From the NCBI GenBank assembly GCA_947243845.1, contig CAMXIF010000024.1, positions 1 to 45,401 on the forward strand: a stretch of DNA of 45,401 bases, in the 5' to 3' direction. Shown here piece by piece: positions 1 to 8,914 of the stretch (position 1 is its first letter; every line of letters begins with the position of its first letter). Source of the stretch: an uncultured bacterium. Lineage in GTDB: Bacteria > Bacillota > Clostridia > Lachnospirales > Lachnospiraceae. The position numbers and the translations under genes were made by a program. The notes beneath the pieces were generated by a model. It was not told the DNA's origin, ran no database searches, and worked only from the letters and a program-made list of their open reading frames with translations.

Positions 1-459
1 GTGCAGGCGCTGAAATATCCGGTTCGTCTGACCTATGCGGGGCGCCTCGATCGGGATTCGGAGGGGCTGCTTCTGATGACCAATGACGGCGGCCTGATCG
101 ATGCCATGATGCGGGGCAGTAACGGACATGAGAAAGAGTATATTGTGAAATCTGACCGGGAGTGGAAGGAAGATGCCTTGGAGAATATGCGGCGGGGAGT
201 GTATCTGGAGGAGCTGAAGAAGACTACCAGACCCTGCAGAATAGAGCAGATTGGGCCTAAAACCCTACGCATGATACTGACACAGGGGCTAAACAGACAG
301 ATTCGGCGTATGTGTCAGGCGCAGGGGTACAAGGTGACCGGTTTAAAGAGAGTCCGGGTGATGAATATAGAACTGGGAAAACTGAACCCCGGTGAGTACC
401 GGGAGATTACAGATACAGAGAGAACCGCACTTTACAGACAGTGCGGTTTGCATATGTAA
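1..459 (+). CDS. rluF: RluF/RsuA-family pseudouridine synthase, 5'-truncated by the window edge
   Basis: This is the C-terminal part (152 residues) of an enzyme that isomerises specific uridines of large-subunit rRNA to pseudouridine. The catalytic-loop motif GRLDRDSEG is at residues 14-22 of the fragment, with the presumed nucleophile Asp17. The conserved C-terminal signatures HEKEYIV and QGLNRQIRRMC follow. The NGHEKEY and RVRVMNI segments resemble E. coli RluF more than RluB, but the family assignment within the RsuA group is tentative. The N-terminal S4 RNA-binding domain lies outside the window, so the apparent GTG at base 1 is not a real start. An 8-bp hairpin (423-430 with 441-448) sits in the last codons and has no good T-run. 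Confidence 0.85.
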   Translation: MQALKYPVRLTYAGRLDRDSEGLLLMTNDGGLIDAMMRGSNGHEKEYIVKSDREWKEDALENMRRGVYLEELKKTTRPCRIEQIGPKTLRMILTQGLNRQIRRMCQAQGYKVTGLKRVRVMNIELGKLNPGEYREITDTERTALYRQCGLHM

Positions 460-480
460 GAATGGCGGTAGGACAGCGTG

Positions 481-2445
481 ATGGAAGAGAAATCTATGGA
501 ACGTATGCGGGAACTGGTATCTTTGTTAAATGAGGCATCGAAAGCCTATTATGCGCAGGATACGGAGATTATGTCCAATTACGAGTATGACAGGCTATAC
601 GATGAACTGACGGAATTGGAAAGAATAACAGGCGTGATATTAACGGACAGCCCTACGGTCAAAGTGGGATATGAGGCGGTGGAAGAACTGCCTAAGGAGA
701 GACATGAGACGCCCATGCTGTCCCTGGCCAAGACTAAGAGCAGAGAAGAACTGCAAAGCTGGTTAAACGGCAGGCAGGGATTGTTATCCTGGAAGCTGGA
801 TGGTCTGACGATTGTATTGACCTATACAGGCGGCAGACTGGTCAAGGCGGTTACCAGAGGCAATGGTGAGGTGGGTGAGGTTATCACCAACAATGCCAAA
901 GTCTTTCGAAATCTGCCGGTATCCATTCCCTATCAGGGGGAGTTGATCCTGCGGGGCGAGGCTGTCATTTCTTACAGTGATTTTGATAAGATTAACAGCG
1001 AGATCGAGGACGCGGATGCCAGATACAAGAACCCGCGGAATCTATGCAGCGGAAGTGTCAGACAGCTTAACAATGAGATTACGGCGGGCCGAAATGTGCG
1101 CTTTTATGCTTTTCAGCTGGTAAAGGCGCAGGACGAGGACTTTCAGGATTCCAGAGAGGAGCAGTTTGCCTTTTTGAACAGACAGGGATTTGATGTGGTG
1201 GAATATCGTATGACAGATTCGGAAACGATTTTGGATGCGGTTTCTTATTTTGAGCAGAAGATAGCGGACTATGACATACCTTCAGATGGACTGGTGCTGA
1301 CTTATGAGGATATGGCCTATGGACGTTCACTGGGACGGACGGCCAAATTCCCTAGGGATTCCATTGCTTTTAAATGGGCGGATGAGCTGCGGGAGACCAC
1401 CCTGCAGGAGATTGAGTGGAGTGCAAGCCGTACGGGACTGATCAACCCGGTGGCCATATTTGAGCCGGTGGAACTTGAAGGAACCACCGTGAGCCGGGCT
1501 TCTGTGCATAATATCAGTATTTTGCGGGGATTAAAGCTGGGAATAGGAGACCGGATCACAGTCTATAAAGCCAATATGATCATTCCCCAGATTGCGGAGA
1601 ACCTGACAGAGAGTGATACTCTTGAGATACCGGATAAATGTCCGGTCTGCGGACAGCCGACCCAGATCAAACAGGTGAATGAGGTGCAGTCCCTCTATTG
1701 CCTCAATCCTGATTGTGATGCCAAGAAGATTAAGGCCTTTACCCTTTTTGTGAGCAGGGATGCATTGAATGTGGACGGTCTGTCAGAATCAACTTTGGAA
1801 AAATTCCTGGCCAGGGGTTTCCTGCACGAATTTGCAGATTTATTCAAACTTTCCCGCTATGCGGAAGAGATTACCCAGATGGAAGGTTTTGGGGAAAAGT
1901 CTTACCGGAATCTGCAGGAAAGTCTGGAGCGGGCGCGAAATACCACACTTCCCAGATTGATTTATGGTCTTGGAATTGAAAATATCGGTGTGGCCAATGC
2001 TAAGATGCTGTGCAGATATTTCCGGTTTGATCTGGCATCGCTTCGCAGCGCGACTCTGGAAGAATTGGCGGAGATTGATGGTATTGGAGAAGTGATAGCC
2101 TTAAGTGTTCGAGCCTTTTTTGATGATGAGAAGAACAAAGAACAGCTGAGCCGGCTCTTGCCGGAGTTAAACATTGCTGTGGAAGTGATAGAGGAAGGTA
2201 CACAGACGCTTGCGGGCATGAACTTTGTGATCACGGGCAGCCTGACGCATTATGAGAATCGGAATCTGTTAAAAGAGGAGATTGAGAAAAAGGGCGGCAA
2301 AGTGACCGGCAGTGTGACTGGCAAGACCACCTGTCTGATCAATAACGATACCACCTCCCAGTCTTCCAAAAATAAGAAGGCCAAGGAGCTGGGTGTGCGG
2401 ATTGTGTCGGAAGAAGAGTTTTTGAAAGAATATTTGAATGGATAA
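481..2445 (+). CDS. ligA: NAD+-dependent DNA ligase LigA
   Basis: Seals nicks in duplex DNA during replication and repair, using NAD+ as AMP donor. The order of domains is complete: an N-terminal Ia/adenylation domain with the AMP-accepting lysine in KLDG (Lys105 from the ATG start), an OB fold, a four-cysteine zinc finger (Cys387, Cys390, Cys407, Cys412), helix-hairpin-helix repeats, and a C-terminal BRCT domain (about residues 577-654, starting LAGMNFVITGS). Length of 654 residues is normal for the family. The GTG at 478 is also in frame, but the ATG at 481 has better spacing from the AGGA at 470-473. It lies about 20 bases after the pseudouridine synthase and is probably co-transcribed with it. 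It ends at a hairpin terminator. Confidence 0.97.
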   Translation: MEEKSMERMRELVSLLNEASKAYYAQDTEIMSNYEYDRLYDELTELERITGVILTDSPTVKVGYEAVEELPKERHETPMLSLAKTKSREELQSWLNGRQGLLSWKLDGLTIVLTYTGGRLVKAVTRGNGEVGEVITNNAKVFRNLPVSIPYQGELILRGEAVISYSDFDKINSEIEDADARYKNPRNLCSGSVRQLNNEITAGRNVRFYAFQLVKAQDEDFQDSREEQFAFLNRQGFDVVEYRMTDSETILDAVSYFEQKIADYDIPSDGLVLTYEDMAYGRSLGRTAKFPRDSIAFKWADELRETTLQEIEWSASRTGLINPVAIFEPVELEGTTVSRASVHNISILRGLKLGIGDRITVYKANMIIPQIAENLTESDTLEIPDKCPVCGQPTQIKQVNEVQSLYCLNPDCDAKKIKAFTLFVSRDALNVDGLSESTLEKFLARGFLHEFADLFKLSRYAEEITQMEGFGEKSYRNLQESLERARNTTLPRLIYGLGIENIGVANAKMLCRYFRFDLASLRSATLEELAEIDGIGEVIALSVRAFFDDEKNKEQLSRLLPELNIAVEVIEEGTQTLAGMNFVITGSLTHYENRNLLKEEIEKKGGKVTGSVTGKTTCLINNDTTSQSSKNKKAKELGVRIVSEEEFLKEYLNG

Positions 2446-2447
2446 TG

Positions 2448-2474
2448 AAGGGGCTGTCGAGACAGCCCCTTTTA
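2448..2474 (+). terminator. Rho-independent terminator after ligA
   Basis: An 11-bp perfect stem (2448-2458 with 2461-2471) of the type AAGGGGCTGTC is followed by TTTT. It lies between convergent ligA and metA and may stop transcription from both sides, although the T-run is better on the + strand. Confidence 0.85.
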
Positions 2475-2522
2475 GAATTACTACACTATTTCATCGTGTA
2501 AAACTGTGAACCTGGATTTCCC

Positions 2523-3437
2523 CTATATATTCCGCAGATCATACGGTGTGGTCTGATAGACGTAATAATTTAGCCAGTTGGAATAGAGCAGCTGCCCGGT
2601 GGAGCGCCAGTTGACGATCGGTGTTTTGCCGGGATCATCTTCCGGGAAATAGTTGGCAGGCACCTTGGGGTTCATGCCTTTGTTCAAATCCCGGAAATAT
2701 TCCTGGGCCAGTGTATCGGAATCGTATTCCGGGTGGCATGTCACGAAGAAATGTCTGCTATCAGTCGTCTTGACGATGGTGACACCTGCCTCATCGGAGA
2801 TCGCCATCAATTCCAGATCCGGCACGGAGGCAATCTGTGACGCTTCAATGCCCATGGCGCGGGACTGCGGCGCATAGAAGATGTCGTCAAAGCCCCGGAA
2901 GAGCGGGGAAGTTCTTTTGACGATTTTGTGAGCATATACACCGGAAAGTTTTTCCGGCAGGTCATCCCGTTCCAGCCCATAGAAATAATACAGGGCAGCG
3001 AAAGCGCCCCAGCACAGGTGGAGGGTACAGTGTACATGTTTCTTACCCCATTCCATGATGGTACAGATCTCGTCCCAGTAGTCCACCTTTTCAAACCGCA
3101 CATAATCAAGCGGCGCACCAGTAATGATCATGCCATCGAAATTCCGGTCTTTGATCTGGTCAAAAGTGGTGTAAAAGGATTCCATATGGTTGGAATCCGT
3201 ATGCTGCGGTGTGTAGCTGGCCGTCTGCAAAAACTCCACATTTACCTGCAGGGGCGTATTGGAAAGTTTGCGCAAAAGCTGTGTTTCCGTCACGACTTTG
3301 GTGGGCATCAGATTTAAGATTAACACATTGAGCGGACGGATATCCTGGTGCATGGCACGAAATTCCGTCATCACAAATATATTTTCATTTTCAAGCACTG
3401 TAGTTGCCGGTAAAGAGTCTGCGATTTTAATAGGCAT
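2523..3437 (-). CDS. metA: Homoserine O-acyltransferase MetA (probably acetyl-CoA-using)
   Basis: Activates L-homoserine by O-acylation, the first committed step of methionine synthesis. The start chosen here (ATG at 3437, protein beginning MPIKIADSLP, 304 residues) matches the usual family start and has GATGAGG about 7 bases upstream; an in-frame ATG four codons earlier (3449) is possible. With this start the catalytic residues number exactly as in E. coli MetA: Cys142 (HLCWGA), His235 and Glu237 (CHPEY). Residue 111, reported to control acyl-donor choice (Gly for succinyl-CoA in E. coli, Glu for acetyl-CoA in Bacillus cereus), is Asp here. The acidic side chain suggests acetyl-CoA, by inference. 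The gene is monocistronic and convergent with ligA. I found no SAM riboswitch upstream. Confidence 0.95.
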   Translation of the reverse strand: MPIKIADSLPATTVLENENIFVMTEFRAMHQDIRPLNVLILNLMPTKVVTETQLLRKLSNTPLQVNVEFLQTASYTPQHTDSNHMESFYTTFDQIKDRNFDGMIITGAPLDYVRFEKVDYWDEICTIMEWGKKHVHCTLHLCWGAFAALYYFYGLERDDLPEKLSGVYAHKIVKRTSPLFRGFDDIFYAPQSRAMGIEASQIASVPDLELMAISDEAGVTIVKTTDSRHFFVTCHPEYDSDTLAQEYFRDLNKGMNPKVPANYFPEDDPGKTPIVNWRSTGQLLYSNWLNYYVYQTTPYDLRNI

Positions 3438-3493
3438 AGGAAACCTCATCTTTCTGATTGTAAATCATAAAATATTTTAATAATATAATATAG

Positions 3494-3522
3494 AATATAT
3501 CATAAACAGATAAGTCGCGCAA
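3494..3522 (-). promoter_or_regulatory. Putative sigma-A promoter of metA
   Basis: Read on the minus strand: TTGCGC (3522-3517), a 17-base spacer, then TATATT (3499-3494), in AT-rich DNA about 60 bases before the metA start. The rest of the 323-base gap between metA and the gene at 3761 holds only the opposite promoter at 3648. No riboswitch fold was recognised. Confidence 0.45.
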
Positions 3523-3647
3523 GATGCGGCCGTCAGGGATGTGTACTGTCTGTCTGAACGATGCTCTTTTGCGGGTATGGAAAATGGGCGGTGTTTTTGT
3601 ATGAATTCTCAGATGATGGGGGATGATTGGTGAAGACACAAAAGGGT

Positions 3648-3676
3648 TTGCATAATCCTGCGGTTTGCTTTATAAT
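3648..3676 (+). promoter_or_regulatory. Putative sigma-A promoter of the 3761-4268 small-gene pair
   Basis: TTGCAT, 17-base spacer, then a consensus TATAAT, about 85 bases upstream of the first start codon. The same TTGCAT-17-TATAAT arrangement occurs on the other strand at 8668-8696. Confidence 0.6.
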
Positions 3677-3760
3677 TTATATGTATGTACTGTTATATGC
3701 AGGCTGGATACCGGACTGCATGTCAGACAGGGAGGATTTTCTCAGGGGGATTGATGTATT

Positions 3761-4051
3761 ATGGAGACAGCATATCAGAAAGTGAAAGTACATAATGAAC
3801 TGGAGTGGTGTCAGGTAACGGATTTGGCTACCAAGGAGAAGATTGAGAAAGTGCTCTTAAAGCACAGAGTATCTTATTTTGTCAAGTGGGAGAAGCCGAA
3901 GCTGTTTTCCAGTGATAAGTTTGGCACCTGCGTGTTCTGCGTCAATCAGCTGCAAAAGGAGGCGGCTGACGAGGCGATTCAGGATCTGGCAGAGGAGATA
4001 AAAGGGAAGATTCGCTTTATCAACCGCAAAGTGGACAGGACGTTTTATTAG
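3761..4051 (+). CDS. Small conserved-looking protein of unknown function (96 aa)
   Basis: I do not recognise a named family. The 96-residue protein starts METAYQKVKV and is mixed in charge, with two cysteines (TCVFCV, around residues 57-60). It lacks a signal peptide or membrane segment, so it should be cytoplasmic. A G-rich ribosome-binding stretch (AGGGGG, 3745-3750) precedes the ATG by about 10 bases. It has its own promoter with consensus TATAAT at 3671 and is followed after 43 bases by another small gene, ending in a shared terminator. Codon use and third-position composition look like the neighbours, supporting a real gene. Confidence 0.7.
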   Translation: METAYQKVKVHNELEWCQVTDLATKEKIEKVLLKHRVSYFVKWEKPKLFSSDKFGTCVFCVNQLQKEAADEAIQDLAEEIKGKIRFINRKVDRTFY

Positions 4052-4094
4052 AGAGTGGTAATAAGCTTGAAAAGCAGGATGGAGGAAACGGATT

Positions 4095-4268
4095 GTGAGC
4101 ATGTGCGATACATGCAGTAATTATCAGTATGATGAAGATTACGAGTGTTATGTTTGTATGGTAGATCTGGATGAAGATGATATGAGTCATTTTTTGAGCG
4201 GTGGTAACTTTAACTGTGCCTTCTATCAATTGGACAATGAATATAGGATCGTTAAAAAACAAATGTGA
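4095..4268 (+). CDS. Small Cys-rich acidic protein, DUF6472-like (57 aa)
   Basis: A short gene with a GTG start. GGAGG at 4081-4085 lies 9 bases before the GTG, whereas the in-frame ATG at 4101 would be 15 bases away. The protein contains a CDTC pair, then CYVC within a stretch of acidic residues (DEDYECYVCMVDLDEDD), and a later single Cys (FNCAFYQL). The pattern of two CxxC pairs, acidic linker and an FYQL-like end resembles the small Clostridial DUF6472 family from memory; I cannot verify this by search. The cysteine spacing suggests a metal-binding (zinc) knuckle. It is probably in one operon with the 96-residue protein upstream, and a terminator follows 55 bases later. Confidence 0.7.
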   Translation: MSMCDTCSNYQYDEDYECYVCMVDLDEDDMSHFLSGGNFNCAFYQLDNEYRIVKKQM

Positions 4269-4322
4269 CAAAAGTAAAGTGTTTTTTTCGGAGATTACTC
4301 CGTGAACTTGATATGAATTATG

Positions 4323-4357
4323 AACCCCGGCACAAGATTGATATGCCGGGGTTTTGT
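4323..4357 (+). terminator. Rho-independent terminator between convergent genes
   Basis: A 10-bp stem, AACCCCGGCA (4323-4332) with TGCCGGGGTT (4344-4353), followed by a short T-rich tail. It closes the small + strand operon and touches the stop codon of the convergent 4358-8602 gene, so it may serve both. Confidence 0.75.
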
Positions 4358-7300
4358 TTAAGTGTCTTTTTCCTTTTTCAGGTTTTTCTGCGCGGTGGAC
4401 AGCATCAGCTTGATTCGGTTCAGCTGATTGACTTCGCTGGCACCGGGATCGTAATCGATGGCTACGATGTTGGAACTGGGGAAACGGGATCGCAGTTCCT
4501 TGATCACACCTTTGCCCACCACATGATTGGGCAGACAACCGAAAGGCTGGGTACAGACGATATTGTTGACACCGCTGTGGATGAGTTCCACCATTTCGCC
4601 GGTCAAAAACCATCCTTCGCCGGTCTGGTTGCCGATATTGACGATAGGGCGGGCATAATCCACCAGTGTATAGATACTCACAGGCGGCGTGAAATGCCTG
4701 CTCTTCTTAAATTCCCTGGCGGCCTGTCCACGCATCCGCTCCAGGACCCAGATACCCATTCTGGAAAGCAGAGCGGCCTTTCTGGAAGTACCCAGATAAT
4801 CGGCCTTATAAATCTGGTTATAGAAGCAGTAGAGCATAAAGTCCAGAAGATCCGGTACCACGGCCTCCGCGCCTTCGGATTCCAACAGTTCCACCAGATG
4901 ATTGTTGGCGGCAGGGGCAAACTTGACCAGAATCTCGCCCACGATGCCGACCCGCGGTTTGCGCAGGTTTTCATCGATGGGTACGGCGTCAAACTCCCGG
5001 ATGATCTGTCTGCACATTTTTTGGAAAGTAAAGTAATTCAGGTGTTTTCGTGACACGAACTGGCGGCATTTTTCCACCCATTTGGCATGCAGGGCATCCA
5101 CAGAACCGGGCGTAATTTCATAGGGGCGCATACGATAGACGCAGCGCATGAAAATATCCCCGAACAGGGCGCTGTATGCGGCGCGCATCAATAGTTCCCC
5201 GTTTAAATGGAATCCGGGATTGCTCTCGATGCCGGCAAGATTTAAGGAGATGACAGGAATCTGCGGCATACCTGCCTTTTCCAGGGCGCGTCTGATAAAG
5301 CCCACATAGTTGGTAGCACGGCAGCCGCCGCCGGTCTGGCTCATGATAATGGCCACTTTGTTGAGGTCATACCTGCCGGAGAGCAGGGCGTCCATAAGCT
5401 GTCCCACCACGATCAGGGAAGGATAACAGGCGTCATTATTTACATATTTTAATCCCACATCCACGGCGTGCCGGTTGTCATTGGCAAGTACCTCAAAGCG
5501 ATAACCGCAGGCCTGGAAAGCCGCCTCGATAATCTCAAAATGAATGGGAGACATCTGGGGACACAGGATGGTATATTCTTTGCGCATTTCTTCCGTAAAA
5601 GCCACTTTGTGGATGGCGCTGGAACGGATGACCCGTTCTTTGTGTTTCTGTTCTCTGACCTTGATGGCAGAGAGCAGGGAACGGATTCGGATCCTGGCGG
5701 CGCCCAGATTGTTGACCTCGTCAATTTTCAGACAGGTATAAATCTTATCGGAACCGGAGAGGATATCGTTTACCTGGTCTGTGGTTACGGCATCCAGGCC
5801 GCAGCCGAAGGAGTTCAGCTGAATCAGATCCAGGTCATCACGGGTTTTTACAAAGCTGGCGGCGGCGTAGAGCCTGGAGTGGTACATCCACTGGTCGGAG
5901 ACGATTAACGGACGCTCCGGCTTCGCCAGATGGGATACAGAGTCTTCTGTCAACACAGCGATATCATAGGAAGTGATCAATTCCGGGATGCCATGGTTGA
6001 TCTCCGGATCAATGTGATAAGGGCGGCCTGCCAATACGATGCCGCGTACATGGTTGGTCTCCATATAATGCAGGACTTCTTCGCCTTTATTACGCATATC
6101 CTGACGGGCAGCCGCAAGTTCTTCCCAAGCGGCTTCTGCGGCATCCATCACTTCTGTGACGGGCAGATTCTGAAATTCTTTGGTCAGAGCAGAGGTGACC
6201 GTGTGCAGACTCTCAAAGGACATAAAGGGGTTGCGGAAGATAACTTCCCCCCGTCCAATCTCCTCCACATTATTCTTGATATTTTCGGAATAAGAGGTGA
6301 CAATGGGGCAGTTATAGTGGTTGTTGGCCTCATGGAACTCATCGCGCTCATAAAAGAGAGCGGGATAGAAGATGAAATCCACCTTCTGATTGATGAGCCA
6401 GGAGATGTGTCCGTGTGCCAGTTTGGCCGGATAACATTCCGACTCGCTGGGGATGGATTCGATTCCCAGTTCATAGATCTTACGGTTGGAAGTAGGGGAG
6501 AGTATCACCCGATACCCCAGCTTCGTAAAGAATGTGAACCAGAAAGGATAGTTTTCATACATGTTTAAGACTCTGGGGATTCCCACAGTACCGCGTTTCG
6601 CCTCGTCAGCAGGCAGCGGCTCGTAGGAGAAGAGTCTTTTCAGCTTATAATCATAGAGGTTGGGAACCCCATTTTCCTTTTTGGATTTACCAAGCCCGCG
6701 TTCGCAACGGTTGCCGGAAATGTATTGGCGCCCACCCGTAAATTTGTTGATTGTAAGACGACAGCTGTTGGTGCAGCCCTTACACTTGGCCATACTGGTC
6801 TCAAACTGCAGATTGGTAATCTGGTCTAAATTCAACATGGAAGTGGCATAACCGTCCTGATAGCGTTCTCTGGCGATCAGTGCTGCGCCAAAGGCCCCCA
6901 TGATGCCGGCGATATCCGGACGGATGGCCTCACAATTAGCAATTTTCTCGAAACTTCTAAGCACGGCGTCATTGTAAAAAGTGCCTCCCTGTACCACAAT
7001 GTGGCGGCCAAGTTCTGAGGCATCGGATACTTTGATGACTTTAAACAAAGCGTTTTTGATGACGGAATAGGCAAGTCCGGCGGAAATATCGGAGACGGAA
7101 GCCCCTTCCTTCTGGGCCTGTTTGACCTTAGAATTCATAAACACCGTACAGCGGGTGCCCAGGTCTATGGGATGCTCGGCAAACAGCGCTGTCTGGGCAA
7201 ACTCCTCCACGCCATAATTCAGGGACTTGGCAAATGTTTCGATAAAGGAACCACAGCCCGAAGAACAGGCCTCGTTCAGCTGTACGCTGTCCACGGTCTG

Positions 7301-8602
7301 GTTTTTGATCTTAATACATTTCATGTCCTGGCCGCCAATATCCAGAATGCAGTCTACATCCGGGTTGAAGAAAGCGGCGGCGTTGTAATGCGCCACGGTC
7401 TCCACTTCGCCGTCATCCAGTAAAAAGGCGGCTTTCATCAGCGCTTCACCGTAGCCGGTGGAGCAGGAACGGACAATTTTAACACCTGCCGGAAGCAGGC
7501 GGTAGATTTCCTTGAGAGAGCGGATGGCGGTCTTTAAGGGGCTGCCATCATTGCTGCTGTAGAAAGAATAGAGCAGGGAGCCGTCTTCGCCCACAAGGGC
7601 CACCTTGGTTGTGGTGGAACCGGCATCAATCCCCAGGAAGCAGTTACCCTGATAGGTAGACAAATCTCCGGTGGTCACGTGGTGGGCATTATGCCTTTCA
7701 CAGAAAGCGTCATATTCTTTCTGGGAGGCAAACAGCGGTTCCATGCGTTCCACTTCAAAGTCCATCTTAATATCACCGGAGAGTTTCCCAGTCATCTCTT
7801 CCATGGTATAAAAAGTCTCTTCCTTTGCGTTCAGGGCAGAGCCGATGGCGGCGAAAAGATGGGAATTGTCCATGTCGATGATGTGTTCATCGTCCAGTTT
7901 TAGGGTTCGGATAAAAGACTGCTTCAATTCAGATAAGAAATGCAGGGGGCCGCCCAGGAAGGCTACATGTCCCCGGATCGGTTTGCCGCAGGCCAGGCCG
8001 CTGATTGTCTGGTTGACTACAGCCTGAAAAATGGAAGCCGACAGATCTTCTTTAGTAGCCCCCTCATTGATCAGAGGCTGGATGTCGGATTTGGCAAACA
8101 CACCGCATCTGGCGGCGATGGTGTAGAGGGAATGATAGTTCCTGGCATAGGTGTTAAGGCCGGAAGCGTCCGTCTGTAAAAGGGAGGCCATCTGGTCGAT
8201 AAAGGAACCGGTGCCGCCGGCACAGATACCGTTCATACGCTGTTCCACATTGCCGCCCTCGAAATAGATGATCTTGGCGTCTTCGCCGCCTAATTCAATC
8301 GCCACATCGGTGATGGGAGCGAAGGTCTGCAGAGAAGTGGATACCGCGATGACTTCCTGAACGAAGGGAACCTGTAAATGATTGGCCAGGGTAAGGCCGC
8401 CGGAGCCGGTGATCATAGGATGCACCGTCAGGTTGCCCAGTTTATCGTAAGCTTTGGAAAGCAGGTCGGAGAGTGTCTCCTTTATATTGGCAAAATGCCG
8501 CTGATAGTCGGAAAAGAGTATTTGATGCCTGTCATCCAGAATGGCAATCTTGACTGTGGTAGAACCGATGTCGATGCCAAGCGTATATTGCATTTCACTC
8601 AT
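4358..8602 (-). CDS. Fused 2-hydroxyacyl-CoA dehydratase activase-like protein: two BadF/HgdC ATPase domains plus DUF2229/HgdB-like region
   Basis: A 1414-residue cytoplasmic protein. Residues about 5-260 and 322-580 are two separate ASKHA-type ATPase domains of the BadF/BadG/BcrA/HgdC family, with phosphate loops [10 protein letters not shown] and [10 protein letters not shown]. Each carries the two cysteines that in HgdC bind the bridging [4Fe-4S] cluster: Cys127/Cys166 in the first, Cys446/Cys485 in the second, both 39 apart. A Cys-rich linker follows (Cys607, Cys610, Cys614, Cys633), then a DUF2229-like region and a second HgdA/B-like region with [10 protein letters not shown] and [10 protein letters not shown]. 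By family, the ATPase half should deliver low-potential electrons, driven by ATP, to a dehydratase or reductase. The substrate is unknown. The start ATG at 8602 follows AAAGGAG. It is monocistronic with its own promoter. Confidence 0.9.
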   Translation of the reverse strand: MSEMQYTLGIDIGSTTVKIAILDDRHQILFSDYQRHFANIKETLSDLLSKAYDKLGNLTVHPMITGSGGLTLANHLQVPFVQEVIAVSTSLQTFAPITDVAIELGGEDAKIIYFEGGNVEQRMNGICAGGTGSFIDQMASLLQTDASGLNTYARNYHSLYTIAARCGVFAKSDIQPLINEGATKEDLSASIFQAVVNQTISGLACGKPIRGHVAFLGGPLHFLSELKQSFIRTLKLDDEHIIDMDNSHLFAAIGSALNAKEETFYTMEEMTGKLSGDIKMDFEVERMEPLFASQKEYDAFCERHNAHHVTTGDLSTYQGNCFLGIDAGSTTTKVALVGEDGSLLYSFYSSNDGSPLKTAIRSLKEIYRLLPAGVKIVRSCSTGYGEALMKAAFLLDDGEVETVAHYNAAAFFNPDVDCILDIGGQDMKCIKIKNQTVDSVQLNEACSSGCGSFIETFAKSLNYGVEEFAQTALFAEHPIDLGTRCTVFMNSKVKQAQKEGASVSDISAGLAYSVIKNALFKVIKVSDASELGRHIVVQGGTFYNDAVLRSFEKIANCEAIRPDIAGIMGAFGAALIARERYQDGYATSMLNLDQITNLQFETSMAKCKGCTNSCRLTINKFTGGRQYISGNRCERGLGKSKKENGVPNLYDYKLKRLFSYEPLPADEAKRGTVGIPRVLNMYENYPFWFTFFTKLGYRVILSPTSNRKIYELGIESIPSESECYPAKLAHGHISWLINQKVDFIFYPALFYERDEFHEANNHYNCPIVTSYSENIKNNVEEIGRGEVIFRNPFMSFESLHTVTSALTKEFQNLPVTEVMDAAEAAWEELAAARQDMRNKGEEVLHYMETNHVRGIVLAGRPYHIDPEINHGIPELITSYDIAVLTEDSVSHLAKPERPLIVSDQWMYHSRLYAAASFVKTRDDLDLIQLNSFGCGLDAVTTDQVNDILSGSDKIYTCLKIDEVNNLGAARIRIRSLLSAIKVREQKHKERVIRSSAIHKVAFTEEMRKEYTILCPQMSPIHFEIIEAAFQACGYRFEVLANDNRHAVDVGLKYVNNDACYPSLIVVGQLMDALLSGRYDLNKVAIIMSQTGGGCRATNYVGFIRRALEKAGMPQIPVISLNLAGIESNPGFHLNGELLMRAAYSALFGDIFMRCVYRMRPYEITPGSVDALHAKWVEKCRQFVSRKHLNYFTFQKMCRQIIREFDAVPIDENLRKPRVGIVGEILVKFAPAANNHLVELLESEGAEAVVPDLLDFMLYCFYNQIYKADYLGTSRKAALLSRMGIWVLERMRGQAAREFKKSRHFTPPVSIYTLVDYARPIVNIGNQTGEGWFLTGEMVELIHSGVNNIVCTQPFGCLPNHVVGKGVIKELRSRFPSSNIVAIDYDPGASEVNQLNRIKLMLSTAQKNLKKEKDT

Positions 8603-8667
8603 TTCTCGTACTCACTCCTTTAAAATCTATTTGTACCTATTTATTATATGATTTGGCACACGCTGTC

Positions 8668-8696
8668 ATTATACGACACAGTTTGTCAAAATGCAA
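8668..8696 (-). promoter_or_regulatory. Putative sigma-A promoter of the activase-like gene
   Basis: Minus strand: TTGCAT (8696-8691), 17-base spacer, consensus TATAAT (8673-8668), about 65 bases before the start codon at 8602. It lies in the 312-base divergent gap 8603-8914, whose other half holds the promoter at 8781. Confidence 0.6.
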
Positions 8697-8780
8697 TTGT
8701 CCAATTCTTAGAAAAAAATGAAGTTTTCGGGAGGGAATTATAAAATTTTTATGACTTCTCAGTTTTTATGTACTGTGCCG

Positions 8781-8809
8781 TTTACTTTTAAAATAAGGGA
8801 TGATAAAAT
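8781..8809 (+). promoter_or_regulatory. Putative extended -10 promoter of the 8915-11019 genes
   Basis: TTTACT, 17-base spacer, TAAAAT preceded by TGA (extended -10). The predicted leader is about 100 bases long and has no obvious fold. Confidence 0.5.
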
Positions 8810-8914
8810 GTATTCAGTTTTAACGGGGAAAATACATGCTGGTTGGAGGATTGGGAAAATACGTGAACAGTTGGCCGGCGATGTAAATAATCAGACAGTG
8901 GGAGTGTGCTTGTT

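Noticed and set aside
3438..3700. SAM riboswitch upstream of metA
   Set aside because: I could not find the conserved core or a terminator hairpin in the leader read on the minus strand.
4265..5053. Long open frame on the + strand (262 codons) opposite the activase-like gene
   Set aside because: Its antisense partner has clear domain motifs over the same bases. The frame has no ribosome-binding site and its translation resembles no family.
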